Below are positions 7,860 through 16,228 of a stretch of DNA of 64,000 bases, piece after piece (within the stretch, counting starts at the first letter, position 1; each line of letters starts with the position of its first letter). The DNA is from CADEEN01 sp963740395 (lineage in GTDB: Bacteria > Pseudomonadota > Gammaproteobacteria > Burkholderiales > Burkholderiaceae_C). The stretch lies in assembly GCA_963740395.1 (NCBI GenBank), contig CAVUEP010000041.1, positions 1-64,000 of the forward strand, given 5' to 3'. The notes under the pieces are model-generated. The model was not told where the DNA came from, made no database searches, and worked only from the letters and a program-made list of their open reading frames with translations. Both the position numbers and the translations under genes were made by a program.

Positions 7860-9599
7860 ATGAAGTCACTGAGCTTGGTATCGATCGCCGCACTACTGCT
7901 TGCCCTGGCGCCACTGTCGGCCTTGTCGCAGGACAAGAATCCCGCGACGCCGGCCGACAAGCATGTCACGCAGCCCGAGGCTGCCTACCAGGCCGGCGCA
8001 TCACCCTTGGTCAGTCAGGAGATGTACCAGAGCGCCAACCCCAAGGCGCCCCCGATGACCAAGGCCGAGTTCGACCTCGGCCGCAAGACCTACTTCGAAC
8101 GCTGCGCCGGCTGCCATGGTGTGCTGCGCAAGGGTGCCACCGGCAAGCCGTTGACGCCCGACCTGACCTTGGCCAAGGGCACCGACTACCTGAAGGTCTT
8201 CATCGCCTACGGCTCACCCGCGGGCATGCCGAACTGGCAGACCTCGGGCGAGATGGACGAGAAGACGGTCGACGTCATGGCCCGCTACATCCAGCACGAT
8301 CCGCCGGTGCCGCCCGAGTGGGGCATGGCGGACATGAAGAAGACCTGGAAGGTCCTCGTCGCGCCCGACAAGCGGCCGACGAAGAAGATGAACAACTACA
8401 ACATCGAGAACATCTTCTCGACAACCTTGCGCGACGCCGGTGAAGTGGCGCTGATCGACGGCGACACCAAGAAGATCATCAACATCGTCAAGACCGGCTA
8501 CGCGGTGCACATCACCCGCACCTCGGCGTCAGGGCGCTACCTGTTCGTGATCGGCCGCGACGCCAGGATCAACATGATCGACCTGTGGATGCCCACGCCG
8601 GACAACGTCGCCGAAGTGCGCATCGGCCTCGAGGCGCGCTCGGTGGAAACCAGCAAGTACAAGGGCTACGAGGACAAGCTCGCGATCGCCGGCGCCTACT
8701 GGCCGCCGCAATACGTGATCATGAAAGGCGACACGCTCGAGCCGCTGAAGATCGTCAGCACCCGCGGCATGGTCGTCGGCACGCAGGAATATCACCCTGA
8801 GCCGCGCGTGGCCGCCATCGTGGCCTCGCACTTCAAGCCCGAATTCATCGTCAACGTCAAGGAAACCGGCAAGACGCTGATGGTCGACTACACGAACCTC
8901 GATGCCCTGCGCACCACCGAGATCGGCTCGGCGCAGTTCCTGCACGACGGCGGGTTCGATTCGACCAAGCGCTATTTCATGGTCGCGGCCAACCAGTCGA
9001 ACAAGATCGTTGTGGGCGATACGAAGGACGGCAAACTGGTCAAGATCATTGAGGTGGACAAGATCCCGCACCCGGGACGTGGCGCGAACTTCATCCATCC
9101 GAAGTTCGGGCCGGTGTGGGCCACCGGACATCTGGGCAGCGAGAAGATCGCGCTGATCGGTACCGATCCCAAGAAGAACGTGAAGCATGCCTGGAAGGTG
9201 GTGCAGATGCTCGATGGTCCAGGCGGTGGCGCGCTCTTCATCAAGAGCCACCCGAAGAGCAAGCACCTGTACTCCGACACGCCGCTGAACCCGGACCCGA
9301 AGATCTCGCAGTCGGTCGCCGTGTACGACATCAACAACCTCGACAAGGGCTACACCGTGCTGCCGATCGGCGAGTGGGCCGGCATCAAGGACGACGGTGC
9401 CAAGCGCGTCGTGCAGCCCGAGTACAACAAGGCAGGCGACGAGGTCTGGTTTGCGGTCTGGTCGGCCAAGGACAAGCAGAGCGCGCTCGTCGTCGTGGAC
9501 GACAAGACCCTGAAGCTGAAGACGGTGATCAAGGATCCGCGCCTGATCACGCCGACCGGTCACTTCAACGTGTACAACACGCAACACGACGTGTATTGA
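7860..9599 (+). CDS. nirS: Cytochrome cd1 nitrite reductase NirS
   Basis: A protein of 579 residues, the usual NirS length. It has a signal peptide (MKSLSLVSIAALLLALAPLS), a cytochrome c domain with CAGCH at residues 82-86, and an eight-bladed d1-heme propeller. The proximal His is about 216 (TGYAVHITR) and the distal pair is about 361 and 403, 42 apart as in the Pseudomonas enzyme. It reduces nitrite to NO in the periplasm. ATG 7860 is preceded by GGAG at 7849-7852; an upstream TTG would disrupt the signal peptide. It is followed by a c551-type cytochrome and a NirF-like gene. The d1-heme biosynthesis genes are not in this window. Confidence 0.97.
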   Translation: MKSLSLVSIAALLLALAPLSALSQDKNPATPADKHVTQPEAAYQAGASPLVSQEMYQSANPKAPPMTKAEFDLGRKTYFERCAGCHGVLRKGATGKPLTPDLTLAKGTDYLKVFIAYGSPAGMPNWQTSGEMDEKTVDVMARYIQHDPPVPPEWGMADMKKTWKVLVAPDKRPTKKMNNYNIENIFSTTLRDAGEVALIDGDTKKIINIVKTGYAVHITRTSASGRYLFVIGRDARINMIDLWMPTPDNVAEVRIGLEARSVETSKYKGYEDKLAIAGAYWPPQYVIMKGDTLEPLKIVSTRGMVVGTQEYHPEPRVAAIVASHFKPEFIVNVKETGKTLMVDYTNLDALRTTEIGSAQFLHDGGFDSTKRYFMVAANQSNKIVVGDTKDGKLVKIIEVDKIPHPGRGANFIHPKFGPVWATGHLGSEKIALIGTDPKKNVKHAWKVVQMLDGPGGGALFIKSHPKSKHLYSDTPLNPDPKISQSVAVYDINNLDKGYTVLPIGEWAGIKDDGAKRVVQPEYNKAGDEVWFAVWSAKDKQSALVVVDDKTLKLKTVIKDPRLITPTGHFNVYNTQHDVY

Positions 9600-9615
9600 A
9601 CAATAGCGCAGCAAT

Positions 9616-9927
9616 ATGAAACACCTCATGATCATCCTCGGCGCCGCATTCGCGCTGGTCACCCCTGTGGCGCAAGCCGATACGCAGGCCGCGATGGACA
9701 AGGCCGGCTGCATGGCCTGCCACAACAAGGACAAAAAAGTCATCGGCCCGTCGTTCAAGGACATCGCGGTCAAGTACAAGGGCCAAGACGTGACGGCCAA
9801 GCTGGTCGAGAAGGTGCGCAAGGGCGGCTCGGGTGTCTACGGCCCGATCCCGATGGCGCCCAACGGGCCCGACAAGATCAGCGATGCCGACTTGAAAGCC
9901 GCGATCGAGTTGATATTGAAGACCTGA
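9616..9927 (+). CDS. nirM: Cytochrome c551/c8-type electron donor
   Basis: A protein of 103 residues with a signal peptide (MKHLMIILGAAFALVTPVAQA), one heme motif CMACH at residues 32-36, and the axial Met in PIPMAPNGP near residue 80, the layout of cytochrome c551. In denitrifiers this small periplasmic carrier donates electrons to NirS. It starts 16 bases after the nirS stop, so it is almost certainly co-transcribed. It is also a plausible donor to the CuA subunit of the HCO operon (inference). Confidence 0.92.
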   Translation: MKHLMIILGAAFALVTPVAQADTQAAMDKAGCMACHNKDKKVIGPSFKDIAVKYKGQDVTAKLVEKVRKGGSGVYGPIPMAPNGPDKISDADLKAAIELILKT

Positions 9928-9943
9928 CTGGACGGGCGTCGCC

Positions 9944-10618
9944 GTGAAACTGCGGCGCACGGCCTGTTGGGTATCGATAGCGCTGCTAGCGGGTAGCGCA
10001 GCGGCTGCCGACTCGCTGCAGGCACATTCGAACGACGGCCGCTGGCTGGTCGTGGCCGCGGGTCGGGCAGTGGCCGTGTATGACAGCAGCGTACGCGTGA
10101 AGACGCTCGTTGCCACAGATCGCGAGAGTCGCAGTGCACCGTCAACCGTGACGGCAATCCACTATCTGCCCACGCGCAAGAGCTTCGCCATTGCGTTCGG
10201 CTCGCTGGCAGAGTTGTGGGAGTTGTCGATCGACCCGCAGGCCGCGCCAATCTTCGACGGCCTGGTTCATGACTACCGCCAGGGTGAAGCCATCGCCGCG
10301 TCGGGATTTCTTGGCGCGCGCCGCACCCGGCTCGAGCACCCGTTGCGCGGCCTGGCCTTCGACGCCAGCGGCGCCTACGCCTTGGGCCGCGTAAACACAC
10401 AAGGCAACCGTCGCGCGCTGCTGGAACTGGTGCACCTCGACATCCGCCGCGCGATCGGCCGCTTCGCCGTGGGTGGAGATCCGGATCTGCCGGCGGCGCA
10501 GACGCTGCATACGGGCGACCGCCGGATGCTCAAGGTTCCCGACCGGCAAGGCGGACCGGCGACGCTGATCGACCTGCAGCGCGTGCAACTCGTCGATCCC
10601 GGAATCGACACCCGATAG
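9944..10618 (+). CDS. Short NirF-like propeller protein
   Basis: A protein of 224 residues starting at GTG, with a Sec-type signal peptide ending near AAAADS. The stretch FDGLVHDYRQGEAIA...GFLGARRTRLEHPLRGLAFD resembles the signature region of NirF, a d1-heme biosynthesis protein with a NirS-like propeller. NirF and NirN are normally about 390-500 residues, so this is roughly half length. The N-terminal blades look shortened and the closing blades are missing. It lies 16 bases after nirM in the same operon. It may be a specialised d1-handling or NirS-maturation protein, or a degenerate nirF; assignment by recalled motif only. Confidence 0.6.
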   Translation: MKLRRTACWVSIALLAGSAAAADSLQAHSNDGRWLVVAAGRAVAVYDSSVRVKTLVATDRESRSAPSTVTAIHYLPTRKSFAIAFGSLAELWELSIDPQAAPIFDGLVHDYRQGEAIAASGFLGARRTRLEHPLRGLAFDASGAYALGRVNTQGNRRALLELVHLDIRRAIGRFAVGGDPDLPAAQTLHTGDRRMLKVPDRQGGPATLIDLQRVQLVDPGIDTR

Positions 10619-10670
10619 CCGCGCGGGTCACGCGTGCAAAAATGGCGCGTTTCGACCAGCGGGGCATGCC

Positions 10671-11042
10671 GTGGACCTGAAAGTGAAGATCTCGATCACC
10701 GACGAACAGACCGAGGACATCATTGCCTCGACCGGCCTGCTCGATTTGGCCAGCGGCGAGATCGGCCAGATCGAGTACCTGGATTACGACATCACGGAGC
10801 GTGGCCTGCCGTGGGATAGCAGCGACTACGAGTTCACGAGCGGCATGTTGTCGCACAACGGCAAGGACGTCGAGTTCCGCGTCGACGTCGACCACGTGAC
10901 CGGCAAGTACTCGGTCAGCGCCACCGAACTGCTGGAGATCAAGGTGCGTGCGGCGGCGCTGTTTGCCGGGCTCAGCGGCAAGGACCTGTTGGGCAGCCTC
11001 GACGCCAAGGCTGGCGGCGGCAAGGCCGGCAAGCTGCACTGA
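10671..11042 (+). CDS. Hypothetical protein of the nir cluster
   Basis: A soluble, acidic protein of 123 residues starting at GTG (VDLKVKISITDEQ). Visible features are an N-terminal beta-rich part and a Gly/Lys-rich tail (GGGKAGKLH). I do not recognise a family. It lies 52 bases after the NirF-like gene and converges on the DNR-type regulator, so it may be the last gene of the nir operon. Confidence 0.6.
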   Translation: MDLKVKISITDEQTEDIIASTGLLDLASGEIGQIEYLDYDITERGLPWDSSDYEFTSGMLSHNGKDVEFRVDVDHVTGKYSVSATELLEIKVRAAALFAGLSGKDLLGSLDAKAGGGKAGKLH

Positions 11043-11067
11043 GCCTGCGGCAGCGCCGGCAATCGCT

Positions 11068-11769
11068 TCACGCCGCCGGCTGGTAGCTCGCCAACCGCTG
11101 CGCGTCCAGGATGTGGATGTCGCGCTTGTCAACCTCGATCATGCCGGTGGCTTCAAGCTCGTGCAGCACACGCGAGAAGTACTCCGGAGTCAGCGACAGG
11201 CGCGAGGCAATCGTCGCCTTGCTGACCGGCAGCGACACGGTGAGCACCTCCCCAGTGGTGCAGTCCTCGGCCTGCTGGTCGCGCAGCAAGTAGCCGATCA
11301 CGCGCTGCATGCCGGTGTGCAGTGCATAGGCCTGCACGTCGCGCACCAAGCCGTGCAGCCTGCGTGAGATGCCGGCCAGCATGCGCAATGCGAAACGCGA
11401 GTCGCGCTCGATCTCGTCGATCACTGCGCGCTTGCTCACCGTGAGCAGTAGCGTGTCGGTCAAGGCCTGTGCGTCGATGAAATAGGGCCTGTCGGTGAAC
11501 ATCAAGGCCTCGGCAAAACTGTGACCTGGCCCAACGATCTCGATCACCTTCTCCTGCCCCGCGGGCGACAGCGCGAACAGCTTCACCTGACCGGTCACGG
11601 TCACGTGAAAGGCCTCGCAGGGATCGCCGCAACGGAACACCATGTCGCCGCGCGACAGCCGCCGCAGGGAGCAGCCCGCGGCCAGGCGCTCCAGTTCTGT
11701 CGCGGTCATCTCCTGGAACAGCGGCAACACCGACAGGTAGGCGGACAGGTTGAAGGTGCGGTTCTCCAC
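11068..11769 (-). CDS. dnr: DNR-type Crp/Fnr transcriptional regulator
   Basis: A protein of 233 residues with an N-terminal cyclic-nucleotide-binding-type sensor domain, a long dimer helix (RMLAGISRRLHGLV), and a C-terminal winged helix. The recognition helix reads LTPEYFSRVLHEL, whose E..SR pattern fits TTGAT-type half sites. The N-terminal Fe-S cysteine cluster of FNR/ANR is absent, pointing to the DNR/NNR branch that senses NO through heme. It lies between the nir genes and the HCO operon. An FNR-like box with class II spacing precedes it, suggesting autoregulation. Confidence 0.88.
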   Translation of the reverse strand: MENRTFNLSAYLSVLPLFQEMTATELERLAAGCSLRRLSRGDMVFRCGDPCEAFHVTVTGQVKLFALSPAGQEKVIEIVGPGHSFAEALMFTDRPYFIDAQALTDTLLLTVSKRAVIDEIERDSRFALRMLAGISRRLHGLVRDVQAYALHTGMQRVIGYLLRDQQAEDCTTGEVLTVSLPVSKATIASRLSLTPEYFSRVLHELEATGMIEVDKRDIHILDAQRLASYQPAA

Positions 11770-11801
11770 GGCGGGTTCTCTGCTTCGTGACGGGCGCTCC
11801 T

Positions 11802-11843
11802 ATTGTCGAAGTCGCCGCTCCCTCTCGATTGATCTGTGTCACG
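11802..11843 (-). promoter_or_regulatory. FNR/DNR-box promoter of the regulator gene
   Basis: Reading the minus strand, the box lies at 11830-11843 (plus strand TTGATCTGTGTCAC) and a -10-like GACAAT lies at 11802-11807. The centres are 32 bases apart, the class II FNR arrangement. The box overlaps the end of ctaA. Confidence 0.55.
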
Positions 11844-12753
11844 CCAGACGCAGCACCAGCGCCAGCATCACGGCCGTGCCCAGGTTGTGCAGCAACACGG
11901 GCACGAGCGGCAGCCCGGTGCTGCCGAGCACCAGACCCAGCGCGACCTGCGACGCGACCAGCGCCAGCAGCAGCAGCCCCTCGGCGCGTCGGCCGCGCCG
12001 GATTGCCAGCCATCCGAGCCCGGCCAGCACTGGCGCCACGATCAGGCTGCCCAAGCGGTGCAGCGCCTGCGCCAGCGCCCCTTCCGCATGGGGCGTACCC
12101 ACGGCGAAGCCCGCTCCGCGCCAGGGGTTCAGCTGCTGCCAGTCCCATCCTGCCGCACGCGCCTGAACCAGGCACTCTCTGACGTCGCTGCAGGACAGGC
12201 CGGCGTGCGACGCACTGACCAGGGCGCCGCCGGCAATGTGCGCCAGCAACAGCAGCGCTGCAGCACCCGCAGGCCAGCCGAGCCCGCGTGAAGGGCTCGA
12301 CGCAGCCAGGCGCGCGGCCAGAGCGAGCATCAAGAAACCGCCGAGCAGGTTGCCCATCGCCACGGCCGGCAGACGCGAGCCGGGCGTGAAGACCCCGAGC
12401 AACGACAGCGCCAGCGCCAGCACCAGCAACGCCAGCGACAGCCGACCCTGCGGTTGCAGGCGCGGCCGTGCACTCAGGCTCAGCGCCACCATTGCGACGA
12501 TCAACAGCAAGGCCAGCGTCGCGGTAACGCGGTGGGCCATGCGCGCGACCGTCAGCGCCTGACCGGCCACGGCCGTCGTGCCAGGCAGAGCCTCCCGCTC
12601 ACCTTGGCCGTAGCACGCAGGCCACGGCGCACAGCCGATCCCCGCGGCGCTGTGCCGCAGGTAGGCACTGAGGCACGTGACCGCCAGCAGCAATACCAGG
12701 CACGCCAGCGCCACCCGGTTGAACGTGCGCAGGCGCGGGGCACTGGAAGTCAT
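11839..12753 (-). CDS. ctaA: Heme A synthase, CtaA/COX15 family
   Basis: A membrane protein of 304 residues with about eight helices in two four-helix repeats. Conserved His residues sit in LRHSAAGIGC, MAHRVTAT, LLAHIAGG, LHRLGS and LLHNLG. Cys pairs occur in CAPWPAC and in SHAGLSCSDVREC. CtaA oxidises the methyl group of heme O to give heme A. It is divergent from the HCO operon, which carries ctaB, so both prenyl-heme steps flank the tyrosine-less HCO genes. It is somewhat shorter than typical COX15 (330-360 residues). Confidence 0.88.
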   Translation of the reverse strand: MTSSAPRLRTFNRVALACLVLLLAVTCLSAYLRHSAAGIGCAPWPACYGQGEREALPGTTAVAGQALTVARMAHRVTATLALLLIVAMVALSLSARPRLQPQGRLSLALLVLALALSLLGVFTPGSRLPAVAMGNLLGGFLMLALAARLAASSPSRGLGWPAGAAALLLLAHIAGGALVSASHAGLSCSDVRECLVQARAAGWDWQQLNPWRGAGFAVGTPHAEGALAQALHRLGSLIVAPVLAGLGWLAIRRGRRAEGLLLLALVASQVALGLVLGSTGLPLVPVLLHNLGTAVMLALVLRLA

Positions 12754-12811
12754 CGAGGCGTGAATGCTAGGCGCAAGCGGATGCTGGGCCGCCGTGCAAT
12801 CGACTTCGGGG

Positions 12812-12853
12812 TTGTCCTAGATCAAGTTCACGCCACGGCCGGCGCAACAAAAT
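12812..12853 (+). promoter_or_regulatory. FNR/DNR-box promoter of the HCO operon
   Basis: TTGTCCTAGATCAA (12812-12825) has one perfect ATCAA half site. A -10-like CAAAAT (12848-12853) has its centre 32 bases from the box centre, the class II FNR spacing. The predicted start site is near 12860, and a GAGGAG ribosome site (12874-12879) precedes the first ATG at 12885. Confidence 0.6.
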
Positions 12854-12884
12854 CTTTCCAGACATTCCACGAAGAGGAGATGCC

Positions 12885-13046
12885 ATGAGCCCCATTCCGC
12901 ATGACGACGACACCGCCCCAGTCCCCTGGATGCAGCAGTTGATGGACAACCCGTTCTTGCTGCTCTTCATCGGCGTGATGGTACCGATGGTGCTGTACAC
13001 GGTGTGGGGGGTGTTCGACATCCTCACGCTTCCGACCGCCAAGTAG
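12885..13046 (+). CDS. 53-residue single-helix HCO accessory subunit
   Basis: The protein begins MSPIPHDDDTAPVPWMQQL and has one hydrophobic helix (PFLLLFIGVMVPMVLYTVWGVFDIL). It is the first gene of the operon, with a good GAGGAG site and 9 bases before the CuA subunit gene, so translation is very likely. Single-helix small subunits of this kind accompany several terminal oxidases, such as subunit IIa of ba3 oxidases. No sequence similarity could be tested. Confidence 0.75.
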   Translation: MSPIPHDDDTAPVPWMQQLMDNPFLLLFIGVMVPMVLYTVWGVFDILTLPTAK

Positions 13047-13055
13047 GGAGATGCC

Positions 13056-13595
13056 ATGAGCGCCATCCTCCCACCCGCCGAGCGCCTCTGGTACCGGCAC
13101 CCGATCGACCGTGTCGAGGGCACCTGGATCGTCATTGCCTTGATCTGGTGCCTGACGATGTTCGCCATGATGGTCGGCTGGCATGTCTGGGGCAAACAGA
13201 ACCTGTCGACCGAAACCTACCGTACGACGCCGGAGTTGTTCTCCGCCAAGACGCAGGCAATGGTCGACAAGTACACCGTGCGCACCGAGACCGCCGAGAA
13301 CACACCGGTGGTCGCGCCGCCGCCGGGCAGCGATATCTACCTGATCGCGCGCCTGTGGAGCTTCTGGCCGATCCTCGAACTGGAGAAGGACAAGACCTAC
13401 AAGCTGCACCTGACGGCCATGGACTACAACCACGGCTTCTCGCTGCAGCCGGCCAACATCAACATCCAGGTCGTGCCCGGCTTCGAGCATGTGATCACGA
13501 TCACGCCGAATCAGGCCGGCACCTACTCGATCGTCTGCAACGAGTTCTGCGGCATCAACCATCACACGATGGTCAGCCGCCTCTACGTGAAGTAG
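13056..13595 (+). CDS. HCO subunit II with complete CuA site
   Basis: A protein of 179 residues: one N-terminal transmembrane anchor (TWIVIALIWCLTMFAMMV) and a periplasmic cupredoxin domain. The CuA ligands are complete: His126 in MDYNHGFS, then Cys161, Cys165, His169 and Met172 in CNEFCGINHHTM. A CuA site implies electron input from a cytochrome c or cupredoxin rather than quinol. The small size resembles subunit II of B-type oxidases and NorS of ammonia oxidisers. The partner is the tyrosine-less subunit I just downstream. Confidence 0.93.
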   Translation: MSAILPPAERLWYRHPIDRVEGTWIVIALIWCLTMFAMMVGWHVWGKQNLSTETYRTTPELFSAKTQAMVDKYTVRTETAENTPVVAPPPGSDIYLIARLWSFWPILELEKDKTYKLHLTAMDYNHGFSLQPANINIQVVPGFEHVITITPNQAGTYSIVCNEFCGINHHTMVSRLYVK

Positions 13596-13611
13596 GACGG
13601 AGGCCCACCAC

Positions 13612-15309
13612 ATGACTACAACGACCTACCGCACCTGCCCGCGCTCCGGGCTGCAATTCGAGTCGCAGGCCGAGAAGCTCATGATCGCCAACGCCGTGAC
13701 GGCGGTGGTGTTCCTGCTGATCGGCGGCATCCTGGCCATCGGCGTGGTGCTCACGCGCTGGCCGGCGATCCACTGGCTCGAGGCCGACACCTTCTACCAG
13801 GTGCTGACCGCACACGGCATCGACCTGCTGATCTTCTGGATCATCTTCTTCGAGATCGCGATCCTGTACTTCTGTTCATCGACGCTGCTCAGATGCCGCA
13901 TCGCCACGCCCAAGATCGCCTGGGCCGCGTTCGCGCTGATGCTGATCGGCGCGATCATGAACAACGTCGCCGTCTACCAGGGCGGATCCAGCGTGATGAT
14001 GACGTCGTATGTGCCGATGATGGCGGCGCCGTCGTTCTACGCCGGCCTGATCCTGTTTGCTGTCGGCGCGCTGATCGCGTGCTTCGTCTTCTTCGGCACG
14101 CTCGTGATCGCCAAGCGCGACAAGACCTACCAGGGCTCGGTGCCGCTGGTCACGTTCGGCGCGATCACGGCCGCGATCATCGCGGTGTTCACGATCGTCT
14201 CGGGTGCAATCATCCTGATTCCGACGTTCCTGATGTCGATCGGCTGGGTCAAGGAAGTCGACCCGCTGGTCTACCGCACGATCTGGTGGGCCTTCGGCCA
14301 TTCGTCGCAGCAGATCAACGTCGCGGCGCACATTTCGGTCTGGTACCTGGTGGCGGCCATCGCCTTTGGCGCCAAGCCGATGAGCGAGCGCGTCAGTCGA
14401 ACCGCCTTTCTGCTCTACATCCTGTTCCTGCAGCTGGCCAGCGCGCACCACCTGCTGGCCGACCCGGGGCTGTCGACGGGCTGGAAGGTCGTCAACACCA
14501 GCTACTTCATGTACTTCGCGGTGCTGGCCTCGATGCTGCACGGCCTGACGATCCCCGGCGCGATGGAGGTCGCGCAGCGCCAGAAGGGCTACACCAAGGG
14601 CCTGTTCGAGTGGCTGCGCAAGGCGCCCTGGGGCAACCCGACCTTCTCGGGCGTGTTCATCTCGATCATCGGGTTCGGTTTCCTGGGTGGCATCTCGGGC
14701 GTGATGATGGGCACCGAGCAGCTCAACATGATCATCCACAACACGATCTATGTGCCGGGCCACTTCCACGCCACGGTGGTCGTCGGCACGACGCTGACCT
14801 TCATGGCGCTGACCTACTACCTGATCCCGGTGCTGTTCCGCCGCGAGATGATCCTGCCCCAGCTGGCGAAGTGGCAGCCGTACCTGTTCGGCTTCTCGAT
14901 GTACTTCTTCTGCCTGGTGATGATGGGCGCGGGCACGCTCGGCGTCTCGCGCCGGCATTGGGACATGGCCTTCGCCGGCCATGCCCTGGCCTACGAGTGG
15001 CCCGGCGCGGCGTACCTGATGATGGGCCTGGTCGGCATCGGCGGCATCGTCGCGATCGTCGGCGGCGCCATCTACATCCTGATCACGGTCGGCTCGCTGC
15101 TGTTCGGCAAGCGGCTGGATCAAGGCGTCACGAGCCCGACCTTCACGCCGATCCCGCGCACCGCACCCACGATCGCGGCGCAGACCACCGGCTCGATGGG
15201 CTTCGCCGCTCCCGGCACTTTCATGTTGGCGATGGTGTTCCTGCTGGCCTTCGTCCTGTACTACTTCATCAACTGGAAGTACCTGTCGACCCTCTGGGGT
15301 CTGAGCTGA
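13612..15309 (+). CDS. HCO subunit I lacking the active-site tyrosine (putative NO reductase)
   Basis: A membrane protein of 565 residues with about 12-14 helices. Heme and CuB ligands are all present: His68 (LTAHG), His230 (AFGH), His279-His280 (SAHH), His384 and His386 (GHFHA). The cross-linked tyrosine of oxygen-reducing oxidases, four residues after the first CuB His, is Gln234 here (GHSSQQ). Loss of that Tyr is typical of NO reductases. The operon order (CuA subunit, this gene, SCO protein nearby) resembles norSY-senC of ammonia oxidisers (sNOR type); the eNOR group is an alternative. NO reduction is inferred, not proven. Confidence 0.88.
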   Translation: MTTTTYRTCPRSGLQFESQAEKLMIANAVTAVVFLLIGGILAIGVVLTRWPAIHWLEADTFYQVLTAHGIDLLIFWIIFFEIAILYFCSSTLLRCRIATPKIAWAAFALMLIGAIMNNVAVYQGGSSVMMTSYVPMMAAPSFYAGLILFAVGALIACFVFFGTLVIAKRDKTYQGSVPLVTFGAITAAIIAVFTIVSGAIILIPTFLMSIGWVKEVDPLVYRTIWWAFGHSSQQINVAAHISVWYLVAAIAFGAKPMSERVSRTAFLLYILFLQLASAHHLLADPGLSTGWKVVNTSYFMYFAVLASMLHGLTIPGAMEVAQRQKGYTKGLFEWLRKAPWGNPTFSGVFISIIGFGFLGGISGVMMGTEQLNMIIHNTIYVPGHFHATVVVGTTLTFMALTYYLIPVLFRREMILPQLAKWQPYLFGFSMYFFCLVMMGAGTLGVSRRHWDMAFAGHALAYEWPGAAYLMMGLVGIGGIVAIVGGAIYILITVGSLLFGKRLDQGVTSPTFTPIPRTAPTIAAQTTGSMGFAAPGTFMLAMVFLLAFVLYYFINWKYLSTLWGLS

Positions 15310-15331
15310 CTGCCGCATAGGGAGCTGAGCC

Positions 15332-16228
15332 ATGAACACTACCGTCATCCGCGCAGCGCAAGCCAGCCCGAGCCTGGCGCGCACGGTGCTCGGCATTTTC
15401 AAGCTGCGCATCGGCGTGCTGATCATGATCAGCGCGCTGGCGGGCCTGGCGATCACGCCGGGGCCGGCGGTGGGGTTCATGCAAGGCCTGGTGCTGGCGC
15501 TGTCGGTGCTGGTGGCGTCGGCCAGTGCGGGAGCCTTCAACCAGTTCATCGAGGCCGAGGCCGATCGCCTGATGGCGCGCACGCGCCAGCGGGCGTTTGC
15601 CAGCGGTGCGCTGTCGACGTCGCCGCTGTGGCTGGCGCTCATCGGCGTGTTGCTGGCCGCGGCTGTCGGTGCCACCTGGTTGGTCGTCAACGCGGTCGCC
15701 GCGCTGTTCATCTTCCTGGGTGCGTTCTTCTATGGCGTGGTCTACACGCTGTGGCTGAAGCGGCGCAGCTGGACCAATATCGTCATCGGCGGCCTCTCGG
15801 GCAGCTTCGCGGTGCTGGCCGGTGCGGCCGCCGTCGACCCCGCCTTGGGCGCCCTGCCACTGTTGCTGGCGCTCGTGCTGTTCCTGTGGACACCGCCGCA
15901 TTTCTGGAGCCTGGCGATCGCCTGCCAGGCCGACTATGCCGCGGCCGGCGTGCCGATGCTGCCGGTGGTGGTGGGCGTGCCGCGCGCGGCACGCATCGTT
16001 CACAACAGCGCGATCGCGCTGGTGGCCGTGTCGCTGCTGCCGGTGTTCTTCGGCGCCGGGCCGGTGGTGCTGCTTGGCGGCCTGCTCGGCGGCGCCTATT
16101 TCCTGCGCAAGACCTGGGCCCTGGCGCGCGCACCCAGCCGGGCCACCGCGATGGCGGCATTCTTCGGCTCGATGGTGCAGTTGAGCGCCCTGCTCGCGGC
16201 GGTGGCGATTGATGCGGCGATTCGTTAA
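15332..16228 (+). CDS. ctaB: Protoheme IX farnesyltransferase (heme O synthase)
   Basis: A membrane protein of 298 residues with about nine helices. It contains the UbiA-family prenyl-diphosphate site NQFIEAEADRLMARTRQR and a second cytoplasmic motif near FFYGVVYTLWLKRRSWTNI. It adds the farnesyl tail to heme B to give heme O, the substrate of CtaA. It lies directly after the HCO subunit I gene, as in many oxidase operons. The first acidic residue of the motif is Glu rather than Asp. Its end overlaps the SCO gene by 17 bases. Confidence 0.92.
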   Translation: MNTTVIRAAQASPSLARTVLGIFKLRIGVLIMISALAGLAITPGPAVGFMQGLVLALSVLVASASAGAFNQFIEAEADRLMARTRQRAFASGALSTSPLWLALIGVLLAAAVGATWLVVNAVAALFIFLGAFFYGVVYTLWLKRRSWTNIVIGGLSGSFAVLAGAAAVDPALGALPLLLALVLFLWTPPHFWSLAIACQADYAAAGVPMLPVVVGVPRAARIVHNSAIALVAVSLLPVFFGAGPVVLLGGLLGGAYFLRKTWALARAPSRATAMAAFFGSMVQLSALLAAVAIDAAIR

